A stretch of 64,000 nucleotides of DNA from Caballeronia glathei (GCF_000698595.1 NZ_JFHC01000008.1:62001-126000), one strand, 5' to 3'. Counted from the first letter of the stretch, positions 51,800 to 61,773 are shown. Notes: generated from the sequence alone by a model not told the origin. Translations and numbers: made by a program.

Positions 51800-52904
51800 A
51801 TGGAAGCGGAACGTCTCAATTCGATCGAGAGCCTTCTCTCCGACCTGCGTCGCCGCGCAGGCGAGCTACGGGGGTATCTTTGACTACGACGCCAAGGCCG
51901 CGCGTCTAGCCGAAGTCAACAAGGAACTCGAAGACCCGAACGTCTGGAACGACTCCAAGAACGCGCAAGCGCTTGGCCGGGAAAAGAAGCTGCTCGACGG
52001 CGTCGTCACGACCGTCGCTGCGCTCGACGCCGACCTGCGTGATGCGCAGGAGCTGTTCGAAATGGCGCACGAGGAAAACGACGAGGACACCCTCGTCTCG
52101 TGCGAAACCGACGCGGCCGCGCTCGAAAAGCGCGTCGCAGACATGGAGTTTCGCCGGATGTTCTCAAATCCGGCCGACCCGAACAACTGCTTCATCGACA
52201 TCCAGGCGGGCGCGGGCGGCACGGAAGCGTGCGACTGGGCGTCGATGCTGCTGCGCCAGTACCTGCGCTATTGCGAGCGCAAGGGCTTCAAGACCGAAGT
52301 GCTGGAAGAATCCGAAGGCGACGTCGCCGGCATCAAGAGCGCGACGATCAAGGTGGAAGGCGAATACGCGTACGGCTACCTGCGCACCGAAACCGGCATT
52401 CACCGGCTCGTGCGCAAGTCGCCGTTCGATTCGTCGGGCGGACGGCACACGTCGTTCTCGTCGGTGTTCGTGTACCCCGAGATCGACGACTCGATCGAAA
52501 TCGAGATCAATCCGGCCGATATCCGCACCGACACCTACCGCGCATCCGGCGCGGGCGGCCAGCACATCAACAAGACGGACTCCGCCGTGCGCCTCACGCA
52601 CGCGCCCACCGGCATCGTCGTGCAGTGCCAGAACGACCGCTCGCAGCACCGCAACCGCGCGGAAGCGATGCAGATGCTCAAGGCGCGCCTCTACGAGTTC
52701 GAAATGCGCAAGCGGCAGGCCGAACAGGACAAGCTGGAGTCGAGCAAGACCGATGTGGGCTGGGGTCACCAGATCCGCTCCTACGTGCTCGACCAGAGCC
52801 GCGTGAAGGACCTGCGCACCAGCGTGGAAATGAGCAATACGCGCGCCGTGCTCGACGGCGACCTCGACGACTTCATCAGCGCCAGCCTGAAACAGGGTGT
52901 GTAA
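51800..52904 (+). CDS. prfB: Peptide chain release factor 2, with programmed +1 frameshift
   Basis: 367 residues made by joining 51800-51880 and 51882-52904. The first 27 codons end CTT TGA C; ribosomes skip one base at 51881 to read GAC. The SPF codon-recognition motif ([13 protein letters not shown]) and the GGQ hydrolysis motif ([10 protein letters not shown]) are intact. RF2 terminates at UAA and UGA. Because the stop is UGA, RF2 limits its own synthesis. lysS follows after 148 bases. Confidence 0.97.
51870..51884 (+). promoter_or_regulatory. Programmed +1 frameshift site of prfB
   Basis: The Shine-Dalgarno-like GGGGG (51870-51874) lies three bases before the slip codon CTT (51878-51880), followed by TGA (51881-51883) and C. 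This matches the classic prfB signal of an SD-like element, CUU and UGAC. Confidence 0.97.
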
Positions 52905-53052
52905 GCGCGAGCGGCGCGGCCTCGAAAGCCGCGCCGCGTCGCTTTCAGGTGGCGCCGCTCAAGGTGGCACCATTTTCCGGCGCGACCGGCGCGCACCAGG
53001 CCCGGCGCCCCGCGAGAACCGCATTCCCGATCGAATCCAAAGCCAAACCATC

Positions 53053-54579
53053 ATGACCGAACCGACCCAGACGAGTGCCGCTCCCGAACTGGAAGAGAAC
53101 CAGATCGTCGCCGAACGCCGCGAGAAGCTGCGTGCGCTGCGCGAGCAAGGCATCGCCTATCCGAACGACTTTCGCCCGACCCATCAGGCCGCGCCGCTGC
53201 AATCCGAGTACGCCGGCGCCGACAAGGAAACGCTCGAAGCGAATCCGCTGCAGGTGGCGCTCGCCGGCCGGATGATGCTCAAGCGCGTGATGGGCAAGGC
53301 GAGTTTCGCGACGGTTCAGGACGGCAGCGGCCAGATCCAGTTCTTCATCACGCCCGCGGACGTGGGCGCCGAAGTCTACGACGCCTTCAAGAAGTGGGAC
53401 CTCGGCGATATCGTCGCGGCGAAGGGCGTGCTCTTTCGCACCAACAAGGGCGAGCTGTCGGTGCGCTGTACCGAGCTGCGGCTCCTCTCGAAGGCGCTGC
53501 GCCCGCTGCCGGACAAGTTCCATGGCCTCGCCGACCAGGAAATGCGCTATCGCCAGCGCTACGTCGACCTGATCGTGACGCCCGAGGCGCGCGAGACGTT
53601 CATCGCGCGCACGAAGGCGTTCGCGTCGATTCGCAGCTTCATGGCAAAGGCCAACTTCATGGAAGTCGAGACGCCGATGCTGCACCCGATTCCGGGCGGC
53701 GCGGCAGCCAAGCCCTTCGTCACGCATCACAACGCGCTCGACATGCAGATGTTCCTGCGCATCGCGCCCGAGCTGTATCTGAAGCGGCTGATCGTCGGCG
53801 GCTTCGAGCGTGTGTTCGAAATCAACCGGAATTTCCGCAACGAGGGCGTCTCGCCGCGCCACAATCCGGAATTCACGATGATGGAGTTCTACGCCGCGTA
53901 CACGGATTACCAGTGGCTCATGGACTTCACCGAGCAGCTGATCCGCCAGGCCGCCATCGACGCGCGCGGCACCGCGGCGATCACCTACCAGGGGCGCGAA
54001 CTCGATCTCGGCAAGCCGTTCGACCGCCTGACGATCAGCCAGGCGATCCTGAAATACGCGCCGCAATATACGCACGAGCAGCTCGCCGACGCCGCGTTCC
54101 TGCGCACCGAACTGAAGAAATTCGGCGTGGACACGACGCAACCGGCGTTTCTCAACGCGGGCGTCGGCGCGCTGCAACTCGCGCTCTTCGAGGAAACGGC
54201 CGAATCGCAACTGTGGAATCCGACGTTCATCATCGATTACCCGATCGAGGTGTCGCCGCTCGCGCGGGCATCGGACACCGTGGAAGGCATCACCGAGCGC
54301 TTCGAGCTTTTCATTACCGGGCGCGAGATCGCGAACGGCTTCTCGGAACTGAACGATCCGGAAGACCAGGCCGCGCGCTTCCAGAAGCAAGTCGACCAGA
54401 AGGACGCCGGCGACGAGGAAGCGATGTACTACGACGCCGACTACATCCGCGCGCTGGAACACGGCATGCCTCCGACGGGCGGCTGCGGCATCGGCATCGA
54501 CCGGCTGGTCATGCTGCTCACCGACAGCCCGAGCATCCGCGACGTCATCCTGTTCCCGCATCTGCGCCGCGAGGACTGA
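53053..54579 (+). CDS. lysS: Lysine--tRNA ligase (class II)
   Basis: 508 residues. The N-terminal OB-fold (anticodon binding) is followed by class II motifs: [21 protein letters not shown], the motif 2 region [20 protein letters not shown], and motif 3 [16 protein letters not shown] 53053 was chosen; the frame is open upstream into the prfB 3' region but without homology. The protein charges tRNA-Lys. A strong terminator follows. Confidence 0.96.
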   Translation: MTEPTQTSAAPELEENQIVAERREKLRALREQGIAYPNDFRPTHQAAPLQSEYAGADKETLEANPLQVALAGRMMLKRVMGKASFATVQDGSGQIQFFITPADVGAEVYDAFKKWDLGDIVAAKGVLFRTNKGELSVRCTELRLLSKALRPLPDKFHGLADQEMRYRQRYVDLIVTPEARETFIARTKAFASIRSFMAKANFMEVETPMLHPIPGGAAAKPFVTHHNALDMQMFLRIAPELYLKRLIVGGFERVFEINRNFRNEGVSPRHNPEFTMMEFYAAYTDYQWLMDFTEQLIRQAAIDARGTAAITYQGRELDLGKPFDRLTISQAILKYAPQYTHEQLADAAFLRTELKKFGVDTTQPAFLNAGVGALQLALFEETAESQLWNPTFIIDYPIEVSPLARASDTVEGITERFELFITGREIANGFSELNDPEDQAARFQKQVDQKDAGDEEAMYYDADYIRALEHGMPPTGGCGIGIDRLVMLLTDSPSIRDVILFPHLRRED

Positions 54580-54606
54580 GGCGGCGCAGGTTGGGTCATG
54601 TGGCGG

Positions 54607-54642
54607 AAAAAAGCGCGTTCGGATCCGGACGCGCTTTTTTTC
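54607..54642 (+). terminator. Intrinsic terminator after lysS
   Basis: AAAAAAGCGCGT (54607-54618) pairs with ACGCGCTTTTTT (54629-54640), a 12-bp stem with a 10-nt loop, followed by more T residues. Confidence 0.9.
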
Positions 54643-54895
54643 GTCCTTAAGTTTGTAACCACCGGTAAGTCCCTGGCGCACCGCTCGCCGCGCTCCCCTG
54701 CCGAAGCATGAATAAACCGGCCTGGCATCCGTTGTGCTTGAATCATGATTGCGCGGGACGCCGATCTTCGTTACAAATTGAAATGCCTGCGGGATCGTTT
54801 TCCCGGAAACTACGTCTCACATAGGTTCGGGAGCATATTCAACGACATGTTCAACAGTATGGCGCTGACATCTGCCCCCGGGACGGAGGTTAAAA
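54643..54895. other. Intergenic region before the glycine-zipper gene, promoter probable
   Basis: About 250 bases without a gene, counted from the lysS terminator. It is less GC-rich than average (TTACAAATTGAAATG, CATGATTGCG), so it may hold the promoter of the next gene. No clear -35/-10 pair or strong hairpin was found. Confidence 0.35.
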
Positions 54896-55681
54896 ATGGA
54901 CAACCGTAACGACAAGCTGGCTGCACCGAATTCCCCGGGCGTGAACGATGCGCACGCGCGTCGCCTGCATCCGCTCATTGCAACGGCGGCAGGCGCCGTG
55001 ATCGTCGCGAGCCTCGCTGCGACGGCCGCGCTCACGGGCCTATTTCCGAAGGCATCGAGCAGCCTCTCGCAGAACGGCCAGACGCAGTCGGCGCAGGTGA
55101 CGCCGCAACCCGCGCCGGGCGCCGCGCAGGCGGCCGCGGCCCAGCAGCAGGCCGCTGAACAGCAGGCAGCGCAACAGGCTGCCGAACAGGCCGCCCAACA
55201 GCAAGCGGCACAACAGGCGGCGGCCCAGCAGGCGGCGGCGCAGCAAGCCGCGCAACAGCAGGTGGCCCAGCAAGCCGCGCAGCAGCAGGCGGCGCAGCAG
55301 GCTCAGCAACCTGCCCGCCAGCCCTCCTACGCGCAGAAGCCCGCCTACTGCTCGACCTGCGGCACGGTCGAGGCAATCACGGCGGTGCGCCATGAAGGCC
55401 AGGGCACGGGTATCGGCGCGGTCGGCGGCGCGGTGGCGGGCGGTGTCGTCGGCAACCAGTTCGGCAGCGGCAACGGCCGCACCGCGATGACGCTGCTCGG
55501 CGCGCTCGGCGGCGGGCTCGCCGGGAACTCGGTGGAAAAGCATGTTCGCAGCGAAACCGACTATTCCGTGCGCGTGCGCATGGAAAGCGGCAAGACACGT
55601 GTTTTCACGTATCGCCAGCCGCCGCCGTTCCAGCAGGGCCAGCACGTGCGCGTGCAGAACGGCACGCTGGTGGCAGGCTGA
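54896..55681 (+). CDS. Glycine-zipper 2TM domain protein with Gln/Ala-rich repeat region
   Basis: 261 residues. A single N-terminal hydrophobic helix (AAGAVIVASLAATAALTGLF, residues about 31-50) is followed by a Gln/Ala-rich low-complexity stretch (about 80-140), CSTCGTVEAI, then the glycine zipper GIGAVGGAVAGGVVGNQFG and GALGGGLAGNSVEK (17-kDa antigen/SlyB type). GGAGG is seven bases before ATG 54896. It is probably anchored in the inner membrane with a periplasmic or envelope-spanning C-terminus. Lacking a lipobox, it differs from SlyB. A 19-bp terminator follows. Confidence 0.85.
   Translation: MDNRNDKLAAPNSPGVNDAHARRLHPLIATAAGAVIVASLAATAALTGLFPKASSSLSQNGQTQSAQVTPQPAPGAAQAAAAQQQAAEQQAAQQAAEQAAQQQAAQQAAAQQAAAQQAAQQQVAQQAAQQQAAQQAQQPARQPSYAQKPAYCSTCGTVEAITAVRHEGQGTGIGAVGGAVAGGVVGNQFGSGNGRTAMTLLGALGGGLAGNSVEKHVRSETDYSVRVRMESGKTRVFTYRQPPPFQQGQHVRVQNGTLVAG
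55140..55310 (+). repeat. CAG/GCG-rich coding repeat of the glycine-zipper protein
   Basis: Irregular tandem repeats of CAGCAGGC, GCGGCGC and GCAACAGG code for Gln/Ala blocks (QQAAQQAAEQ and similar). Length is likely variable between strains through slippage. Confidence 0.75.
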
Positions 55682-55713
55682 TCGGGCTCATCGATACCCT
55701 TTCGCCAGGCTGA

Positions 55714-55755
55714 AACGCAAAACGGCGATTCCTTCCGGAATCGCCGTTTTGCGTT
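55714..55755. terminator. Strong bidirectional terminator between the zipper gene and iscX
   Basis: A perfect 19-bp stem (5' arm 55714-55732, 3' arm 55737-55755) with a TTCC loop. AAAACGG and CCGTTTT place A and T runs inside the stem, so it can end both the zipper gene and the minus-strand isc transcript. Confidence 0.9.
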
Positions 55756-55787
55756 GTGCGGCGCCGCAGGAGCGGGCGCGCGCCGGA

Positions 55788-55985
55788 TCAGTAATCCGCG
55801 TCTTCGATCCACGCGGCCTGAATCGCCTCGAGGATCTTCTCGTTCGACTTCGACGGGTCGTCGTCGAACCCTTCCAGTTCCATGACCCAGCGATGCAGGT
55901 CCGTGAAACGCACATATTGGGGGTCCACGCCCTGATGCGCGTCGGTCAGGGCCATCGCGATGTCCTGCGTGTCTGTCCACTTCAT
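55788..55985 (-). CDS. iscX: Fe-S assembly protein IscX
   Basis: 65 residues, acidic, starting MKWTDTQDIAMAL, with PQYVRFTDLHRWV and a C-terminus of EAIQAAWIEDADY. IscX binds IscS and modulates cluster assembly, possibly as an iron sensor. AGGAG sits eight bases before ATG 55985. It is the last gene of the isc cluster, 13 bases after fdx. Confidence 0.95.
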   Translation of the reverse strand: MKWTDTQDIAMALTDAHQGVDPQYVRFTDLHRWVMELEGFDDDPSKSNEKILEAIQAAWIEDADY

Positions 55986-55998
55986 GAGCGAACTCCTG

Positions 55999-56340
55999 TC
56001 AGTGATTTTCCTTCGCGTGATTGATGGAGTACCGCGGAATCTCGACGACCAGATCTTCCTCGGCAGGCACCATCGCCTGACATGATAACCGCGATGTCGG
56101 CTCGAGCCCCCAGGCCTTGTCGAGCAGATCGTCCTCATCTTCCTCGGACGGTTCCAGCGCGTTGAAACCCTCCCGGATGATCACGTGACACGTCGTGCAC
56201 GCACACGATTTTTCGCACGCGTGCTCGATCTCGATGCCGTGATCGAGCAGATTGTCGCAGATGCTCTTGCTCAGGTCGGCGTCGATCACGGCGCCGTCCG
56301 GACACAGTTCCACATGAGGCAGTACAACGATTTGAGGCAT
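55999..56340 (-). CDS. fdx: ISC-system 2Fe-2S ferredoxin
   Basis: 113 residues. Cluster ligands Cys42, Cys48, Cys51 and Cys87 form C-x5-C-x2-C plus a distant Cys, as in adrenodoxin-type ferredoxins; Cys46 is an extra cysteine in the loop. It donates electrons for cluster assembly on IscU. ATG 56340 starts the family N-terminus; the frame is open upstream to 56373. The hscA stop lies 52 bases upstream. Confidence 0.95.
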   Translation of the reverse strand: MPQIVVLPHVELCPDGAVIDADLSKSICDNLLDHGIEIEHACEKSCACTTCHVIIREGFNALEPSEEDEDDLLDKAWGLEPTSRLSCQAMVPAEEDLVVEIPRYSINHAKENH

Positions 56341-56392
56341 GAGTGCTTCCGTAAATTCGTAATCGATCAGCAACGGCGATTCAGCGGGCCAT

Positions 56393-58258
56393 TCAGACGT
56401 CGTCGAGCTTGCGGCCCGCCAGCGCGCGGCGAATGCTCTTGTTCATCCGGCGCGCGGCGAATTCGTCCGTGGCGGCGGACAGCGCCTTGGTCGCGGTTTC
56501 GATCGCGTCGTGATCGTCCTTCGTCGTGACGGCCGCGAGTTCGCCGACGAGCGCGTCGATCTGTACACGCTCGTCGTCGTCGAGCAGCTCGGCGTCGGCT
56601 TCGAGTGCCGCCTGCGTCGCCTCGACGAGCCGCTGCGCATCCACCTGCGCCTCGCGCAGCGCGCGGGCGCGCATGTCGGTCTCGGCCGTCCTGAAACTTT
56701 CCTCCAGCATGCGGGCGACGTCGTCGTCGGCGAGGCCGTACGACGGCTTAACCACCACCGACGCCTCCACGCCCGATTCCTGCTCACGCGCGAACACCGA
56801 CAGCAGGCCGTCGGCGTCCACCTGATACGTCACGCGGATGCGCGCGGCGCCCGCCGCCATCGGCGGGATGCCGCGCAGCTCGAAGCGCGCGAGCGACCGG
56901 CAGTCGGAGACGAGCTCGCGCTCGCCCTGCACGACGTGGATCGCCATCGCCGTCTGGCCGTCCTTGAACGTCGTGAAATCCTGCGCGCGCGCAATCGGAA
57001 TGGTCGAGTTGCGCGGGACGATCTTTTCCGTGAGGCCACCCATCGTCTCGACACCGAGCGAGAGCGGAATCACGTCGAGCAGCAGCCAGTCGTCGCCGTC
57101 GCCGCGGCGGTTGCCGGCGAGCAGATCGGCCTGGATCGCGGCGCCGAGCGCGACGACCTGATCCGGGTCGAGATTCGTGAGCGGCGGCTGGCCGAAATAG
57201 CCTTCGACGGCGCGCCGGATCACCGGCATACGCGTCGCGCCGCCGACCAGCACGACGCCCTTGATATCCGCGGGCGCGACCTTCGCGTCGCGCAGCGCCT
57301 TTCTCGTCGGCACGAGCGTGCGGGCGACGAGCGCCTCGGCAAGCGTCGCAAACTGCGCTTCGGTGATGGCGACATCGATGCGCTGGCCGCTCGAGAGCGT
57401 CGCCTCGACGCGCGTTTGCGGCACGTCCGAAAGCGCCTCTTTCGCCGAGCGCACGCGATCGAGGAGCAGCCGCACGTCCTCGGGCGTGCCCACCTCGACG
57501 CCCGCCTGGGCGACCACGTGCCGGTACAGCGCGTGGTCGAAGTCGTCGCCGCCGAGCGCCGAATCGCCGCCCGCCGCGAGCACCTCGAACACGCCTTTCG
57601 TGAGCTTCAGGATCGACAGATCGAACGTGCCGCCGCCGAGGTCATACACCGCGTACAGGCCCTCCGACGCATTGTCGAGCCCGTAGGCGATCGCCGCCGC
57701 GGTCGGCTCGTTGAGCAGGCGCAGCACGTTCAGGCCGGCGAGGCGCGCGGCGTCCTTCGTCGCCTGCCGCTGGGCCTCGTCGAAGTAGGCCGGCACCGTG
57801 ATCACCGCGCCGACGAGATCGTCGCCGAGCGTGTCTTCCGCGCGATAGCGCAGCGTCGCGAGAATCTCCGCCGACACTTCGACCGGGCTCTTCACGCCGT
57901 CGACGGTCCGGATCTGCACCATGCCGGGCGCGTCGATGAAGTCGTACGGCGCGTTTTCGGCGCCTTCCACCTCGCTCTTGCCGCGGCCCATGAAGCGCTT
58001 CACCGAGACGATCGTGTTGCGCGGATCGAGCGCCGCTTCGTCCTTCGCGATGCGCCCGATGCGGCGTCCGCCCTTTTCCAGATAGCGCACGACGGACGGC
58101 AGCAGCACGTGGCCGTCCTCGTCGGGCAGCACTTCGGGCACGCTGTTGCGCACGGCGGCCACGAGCGAATTGGTCGTGCCGAGATCGATGCCGATCGCGA
58201 CGCGCCGCTGATGCGGCGCCGGCGCCATGCCGGGTTCGGAGATTTGCAGTAAAGCCAT
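56393..58258 (-). CDS. hscA: Hsp70-type chaperone HscA
   Basis: 621 residues. Hsp70 ATPase motifs: [25 protein letters not shown], and [13 protein letters not shown], followed by a substrate domain with [13 protein letters not shown] and a C-terminal helical lid. It recognises LPPVK of IscU (present at 99-103 of IscU here) and drives cluster transfer with ATP. hscB is 68 bases upstream and fdx 52 bases downstream. Confidence 0.96.
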   Translation of the reverse strand: MALLQISEPGMAPAPHQRRVAIGIDLGTTNSLVAAVRNSVPEVLPDEDGHVLLPSVVRYLEKGGRRIGRIAKDEAALDPRNTIVSVKRFMGRGKSEVEGAENAPYDFIDAPGMVQIRTVDGVKSPVEVSAEILATLRYRAEDTLGDDLVGAVITVPAYFDEAQRQATKDAARLAGLNVLRLLNEPTAAAIAYGLDNASEGLYAVYDLGGGTFDLSILKLTKGVFEVLAAGGDSALGGDDFDHALYRHVVAQAGVEVGTPEDVRLLLDRVRSAKEALSDVPQTRVEATLSSGQRIDVAITEAQFATLAEALVARTLVPTRKALRDAKVAPADIKGVVLVGGATRMPVIRRAVEGYFGQPPLTNLDPDQVVALGAAIQADLLAGNRRGDGDDWLLLDVIPLSLGVETMGGLTEKIVPRNSTIPIARAQDFTTFKDGQTAMAIHVVQGERELVSDCRSLARFELRGIPPMAAGAARIRVTYQVDADGLLSVFAREQESGVEASVVVKPSYGLADDDVARMLEESFRTAETDMRARALREAQVDAQRLVEATQAALEADAELLDDDERVQIDALVGELAAVTTKDDHDAIETATKALSAATDEFAARRMNKSIRRALAGRKLDDV

Positions 58259-58326
58259 CGTTGATCTATTGGGGGTTGGGTTCGGCGCGGGCCTTCGGAA
58301 CGACGCTTCTCGTCGTGCCTGCGTCC

Positions 58327-58857
58327 TCAAGCGTGTTCGAGCTTCTCGATCTGCGTGCCGATCTCGCTTGCCACGCGCTCGATGAACATCAGCTGGCGCA
58401 CGGCTTCGCCCGCGGCCTGATCCGAATGGCTGTCGAGCAGCGCCGCGAGCTTGTCGAAGCGCACGCGTTCTTCGCCGCGCAACTCGTCGAGCAGCGCCTC
58501 GAGCGCGCCGAGATTCTTCGCGGCCGCCGCATCCTCGATCGTTTCGCGCCATTCCATCTGCTGCATGAGGAACGCGGGCTCCATCGCGGTGTTGTTTTCC
58601 GCGCCGACGTCCACGCCGCGCAGCGACAGCATGTAGCGCGCGCGCTTGAGCGGATCGCGCAGCGTCTGGTACGCCTCGTTCGTGCGCGTCGCCCACTGCA
58701 TCGCGATGCGCCGCTGCGCGTCGCCTGCCGCGGCGAAGCGGTCCGGATGCACTTGCGCCTGCACCGTGCGATAGGCGTCGTCGAGCGCGCTGCTATCGAC
58801 GGCGTAGGCCGGCGGCAGGTTGAACAGGTCGAAGTGACTGTCGGAAAGCGTTGCCAT
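58327..58857 (-). CDS. hscB: Co-chaperone HscB
   Basis: 176 residues. The N-terminal J domain has HPD at residues 37-39, and the C-terminal helical domain ([14 protein letters not shown], then [16 protein letters not shown]) binds IscU. It stimulates the HscA ATPase. ATG 58857 is followed by the usual [16 protein letters not shown] terminator-like hairpin precedes it (see 58901-58921). Confidence 0.94.
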   Translation of the reverse strand: MATLSDSHFDLFNLPPAYAVDSSALDDAYRTVQAQVHPDRFAAAGDAQRRIAMQWATRTNEAYQTLRDPLKRARYMLSLRGVDVGAENNTAMEPAFLMQQMEWRETIEDAAAAKNLGALEALLDELRGEERVRFDKLAALLDSHSDQAAGEAVRQLMFIERVASEIGTQIEKLEHA

Positions 58858-58900
58858 AGGTGATGAGGTGAAGCCCAAGCGAAACCAAGACCACGAAAGA

Positions 58901-58921
58901 AAAAGGCGGCACGCGCCGCCT
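58901..58921 (-). terminator. Intrinsic terminator/attenuator between iscA and hscB
   Basis: On the minus strand AGGCGGC, loop GCGT, GCCGCCT, then TTTTCTTTC. The 7-bp GC stem and broken U-run predict partial termination after iscA, lowering hscB-hscA-fdx-iscX relative to iscRSUA. Confidence 0.7.
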
Positions 58922-58943
58922 CTGCCGGCCGGTACTCCCGGCT

Positions 58944-59267
58944 TTATACGCGAAAGGACTCGCCGCAGCCGCACTCGTCCTTCGCGTTCGGGTTGTTGAA
59001 GCGAAAACCTTCGTTCAACCCTTCCCGTGCGAAGTCGAGCTCGGTGCCGTCGAGATAGGCGAGGCTCTTCGGATCGATGATGATCTTCACCCCGGCCGAC
59101 TCGAACACCTGGTCTTCAGGCGCGAGTTCGTCGACATACTCGAGCTTGTACGCGAGGCCCGAGCACCCCGTCGTGCGCACGCCGAGACGCAGCCCGACGC
59201 CCTTGCCGCGTCGCGCCAGATACTTCTGCACGTGCTGTGCTGCCTTATCCGTCAACGTGATTGCCAT
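58944..59267 (-). CDS. iscA: A-type Fe-S carrier IscA
   Basis: 107 residues. Ligand cysteines Cys35 (TTGCSG), Cys99 and Cys101 (CGCGE) fit the A-type carrier pattern C-x(n)-C-x-C. It passes clusters to target proteins. ATG 59267 gives the standard [10 protein letters not shown] start. A longer frame to 59327 was rejected. The gap from iscU is 141 bases, larger than elsewhere in the cluster. Confidence 0.95.
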   Translation of the reverse strand: MAITLTDKAAQHVQKYLARRGKGVGLRLGVRTTGCSGLAYKLEYVDELAPEDQVFESAGVKIIIDPKSLAYLDGTELDFAREGLNEGFRFNNPNAKDECGCGESFRV

Positions 59268-59408
59268 AATCTCTCGTTCTCGCAGCCGCTCGTCCGCCGG
59301 GATCGGTGCTTCCCCGGCCGGTCGCATGCTGCGGCCTTGCCTGAATCGAAAATCAGGGGCGCGCTTTCATCGGATCAACGCGCCCGCGTCCACTTTCGCG
59401 GCTGCTTC

Positions 59409-59837
59409 TTACGCCGCGTGCTGCTTCGCCTCGACGGGTGCCGCTTCGGGCGATGCCGCGCCGTGACGCTGCTTGTAGTCGGCGACCGCTGCCTTGATCG
59501 CGTCTTCCGCGAGGATCGAGCAGTGGATCTTCACCGGCGGCAGCGCGAGTTCCTCGGCGATCTGCGTGTTCTTGATCGTCAGCGCCTGGTCGAGCGTCTT
59601 GCCCTTCACCCATTCCGTCACGAGCGAGCTGGAGGCGATCGCCGAACCGCAGCCGTAGGTCTTGAATTTCGCGTCCTCGATGATGCCGTCCGCGCCCACG
59701 CGAATCTGCAGCTTCATCACGTCGCCGCACGCCGGCGCGCCGACCATGCCGGTGCCGACCGTGTCGTCGTCCTTGCCGAACGAGCCGACATTGCGCGGGT
59801 TTTCGTAGTGGTCCAGAACCTTGTCGCTGTATGCCAT
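59409..59837 (-). CDS. iscU: Fe-S cluster scaffold IscU
   Basis: 142 residues. Ligands Cys37, Asp39, Cys63 and Cys106 and the HscA-binding LPPVK (99-103) are present. It holds nascent [2Fe-2S] clusters built with sulfur from IscS. The last 15 residues or so form an Ala/Glu-rich tail beyond the E. coli length. It lies 38 bases from iscS. Confidence 0.97.
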   Translation of the reverse strand: MAYSDKVLDHYENPRNVGSFGKDDDTVGTGMVGAPACGDVMKLQIRVGADGIIEDAKFKTYGCGSAIASSSLVTEWVKGKTLDQALTIKNTQIAEELALPPVKIHCSILAEDAIKAAVADYKQRHGAASPEAAPVEAKQHAA

Positions 59838-59875
59838 GATTCAAACTCCTTTCGTATTCGTGTGTCCGGGGGCGC

Positions 59876-61099
59876 TCAGTGCGCGGCCCACTGGATGGTC
59901 GAGATGTCGATGCCGTCCTTGTGCATTTCCCAGAGCGGCGACAAATCGCGCAGCTTCGCGATCTTGCTCTTCAGGAGATTGATCACGTAGTCGACGTCCT
60001 GCTCGGTCGTGAAGCGCCCCACCGTGAAGCGGATCGAGCTGTGCGCGAGTTCGTCGTTGCGCCCGAGCGCGCGCAGCACATACGAGGGCTCGAGCGACGC
60101 CGACGTGCACGCCGACCCCGACGACACCGCCACGTCCTTCACCGCCATGATCAGCGACTCGCCTTCGACGAAGTTGAAGCTGATGTTCAGGTTGTGCGGC
60201 ACGCGGCGCTCCATGTCGCCGTTCACATACACTTCCTCGATATCCGAGAGTCCCTTCAGCAGCCGGTCGCGCAGCATGCGGATGCGCTCGTTCTCCGTTG
60301 CCATTTCCTCGCGGGCAATGCGAAACGCCTCGCCCATCCCGACGATCTGGTGCGTCGCGAGCGTGCCCGAGCGCATGCCGCGCTCGTGGCCGCCGCCGTG
60401 CATCTGCGCTTCGATGCGCACGCGCGGCTTCCTGCGCACATACAGCGCGCCGATGCCCTTCGGGCCATACGTCTTGTGCGCCGAGAACGACATCAGGTCG
60501 ACCTTGAGCTTGTCCAGGTCAATGCCGATCTTGCCCGTGGCCTGCGCCGCGTCCACGTGGAAAATGATGCCCTTCGGGCGCGTGATCTCGCCGATCGCGG
60601 CGATATCCTGAATCACGCCGATCTCGTTGTTCACGCTCATCACCGACACGAGCACCGTGTCCGGGCGGATCGCCGCCTTGAGCTTGTCGAGATCGACGAG
60701 GCCGTCGTCCTGCACGTCCAGATACGTGACTTCGAAGCCTTCGCGCTCGAGTTCGCGCATGGTGTCGAGCACGGCCTTGTGCTCGGTCTTCACCGTGATG
60801 AGGTGCTTGCCCTTGCTCTTGTAGAAGTGCGCCGCGCCCTTGATGGCGAGGTTGTTCGATTCCGTTGCACCCGACGTCCAGATGATTTCGCGCGGATCGC
60901 AGTTCACCAGCGCCGCGACGTTCTCGCGCGCTTCCTCGACCGCACGCTCCGCATCCCAGCCGTACTGGTGGCTGCGTGACGCGGGATTGCCGAACTGCTC
61001 GCGCAGATACGGAATCATCTTGTCCACCACACGCGGATCGACCGGCGTCGTCGCGCTGTAGTCCATGTAAATGGGCAGGTGGGGAATATCGTGGTTCAT
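59876..61099 (-). CDS. iscS: Cysteine desulfurase IscS
   Basis: 407 residues, a PLP enzyme. Lys209 in [10 protein letters not shown] binds PLP, and Cys331 in [16 protein letters not shown] is the persulfide cysteine. It supplies sulfur for Fe-S clusters, thiolated tRNA and cofactors. [13 protein letters not shown] opens the family N-terminus. iscR is 78 bases upstream. Confidence 0.97.
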   Translation of the reverse strand: MNHDIPHLPIYMDYSATTPVDPRVVDKMIPYLREQFGNPASRSHQYGWDAERAVEEARENVAALVNCDPREIIWTSGATESNNLAIKGAAHFYKSKGKHLITVKTEHKAVLDTMRELEREGFEVTYLDVQDDGLVDLDKLKAAIRPDTVLVSVMSVNNEIGVIQDIAAIGEITRPKGIIFHVDAAQATGKIGIDLDKLKVDLMSFSAHKTYGPKGIGALYVRRKPRVRIEAQMHGGGHERGMRSGTLATHQIVGMGEAFRIAREEMATENERIRMLRDRLLKGLSDIEEVYVNGDMERRVPHNLNISFNFVEGESLIMAVKDVAVSSGSACTSASLEPSYVLRALGRNDELAHSSIRFTVGRFTTEQDVDYVINLLKSKIAKLRDLSPLWEMHKDGIDISTIQWAAH

Positions 61100-61177
61100 C
61101 AGTCGCTCCGGATAAATCGGTCAAATGGCGTTGCCGCCGGCACTTCGGGCACTTCGCGCATGAAGGCGCGCCAGCGC

Positions 61178-61705
61178 TCAGCCCGCCAGGTTGAAAACGG
61201 AATTGGGCCCTTTCGGCACGACGCGCGCGGCTTCCACCGCCGCCGTCTCGGTGCGCCGGTCGCGCAGAATCGCCGACGAACCTTCGCGCGCACGCTGCTG
61301 GTCGACGAGATCCTTCAGCGACACGGAATCGAGATACTCGACCATCTTCTGGTTGAGCGTCGCCCAGAGTTCATGCGTCATGCAATGGCCGTCGTGCTGC
61401 TTCGTGCCTTCGCACGTGCCCTTGCCGCCGCACTGGGTGGCGTCGATCGGCTCGTCGACCGCGATGATGATGTCCGCGACCGTAACGTTCTCCGCGCGGC
61501 GCGCGAGGTTGTAGCCGCCGCCCGGCCCGCGGACCGATTCGACGATCTCGTGGCGCCTGAGCTTGCCGAACAACTGCTCGAGGTAGGAAAGCGAGATGCG
61601 CTGGCGCTGGCTGATACCGGCCAGCGTCACCGGGCCCTGCTCCTGGCGCAATGCCAGGTCGATCATCGCCGTGACGGCGAACCGGCCTTTCGTGGTGAGT
61701 CTCAT
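61178..61705 (-). CDS. iscR: Fe-S cluster-responsive regulator IscR
   Basis: 175 residues, Rrf2 family. The winged helix (1-60) ends GPGGGYNLAR, and the cluster ligands appear as Cys92, Cys98, Cys108 with His111. The spacing C-x5-C-x9-C is four residues longer than in E. coli IscR (C-x5-C-x5-C, as I recall). Holo-IscR represses isc; the operator is visible in its own promoter. It heads the cluster. Confidence 0.95.
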   Translation of the reverse strand: MRLTTKGRFAVTAMIDLALRQEQGPVTLAGISQRQRISLSYLEQLFGKLRRHEIVESVRGPGGGYNLARRAENVTVADIIIAVDEPIDATQCGGKGTCEGTKQHDGHCMTHELWATLNQKMVEYLDSVSLKDLVDQQRAREGSSAILRDRRTETAAVEAARVVPKGPNSVFNLAG

Positions 61706-61741
61706 AATTGGGGCACCGCTAATACTTGATGATTTTCGTCC

Positions 61742-61773
61742 AGTATAAATAGCCTACGGATTTAGTCAAGTAT
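61742..61773 (-). promoter_or_regulatory. isc promoter with IscR type-1-like operator
   Basis: On the minus strand -35 TTGACT (61769-61764), 16-bp spacer, -10 TATACT (61747-61742), about 37 bases before iscR. A 25-bp element (61749-61773), ATACTTGACTAAAT followed by CCGTAGGCTAT, agrees with the type-1 IscR consensus at 23 of 25 positions as I recall it, and covers the -35 and spacer. Confidence 0.75.

Noticed and set aside
51800-51883. In-frame stop making prfB look like a pseudogene
   Set aside because: The sequence CTT TGA C with an upstream SD-like element is the programmed frameshift of RF2; the rest of the gene is intact.
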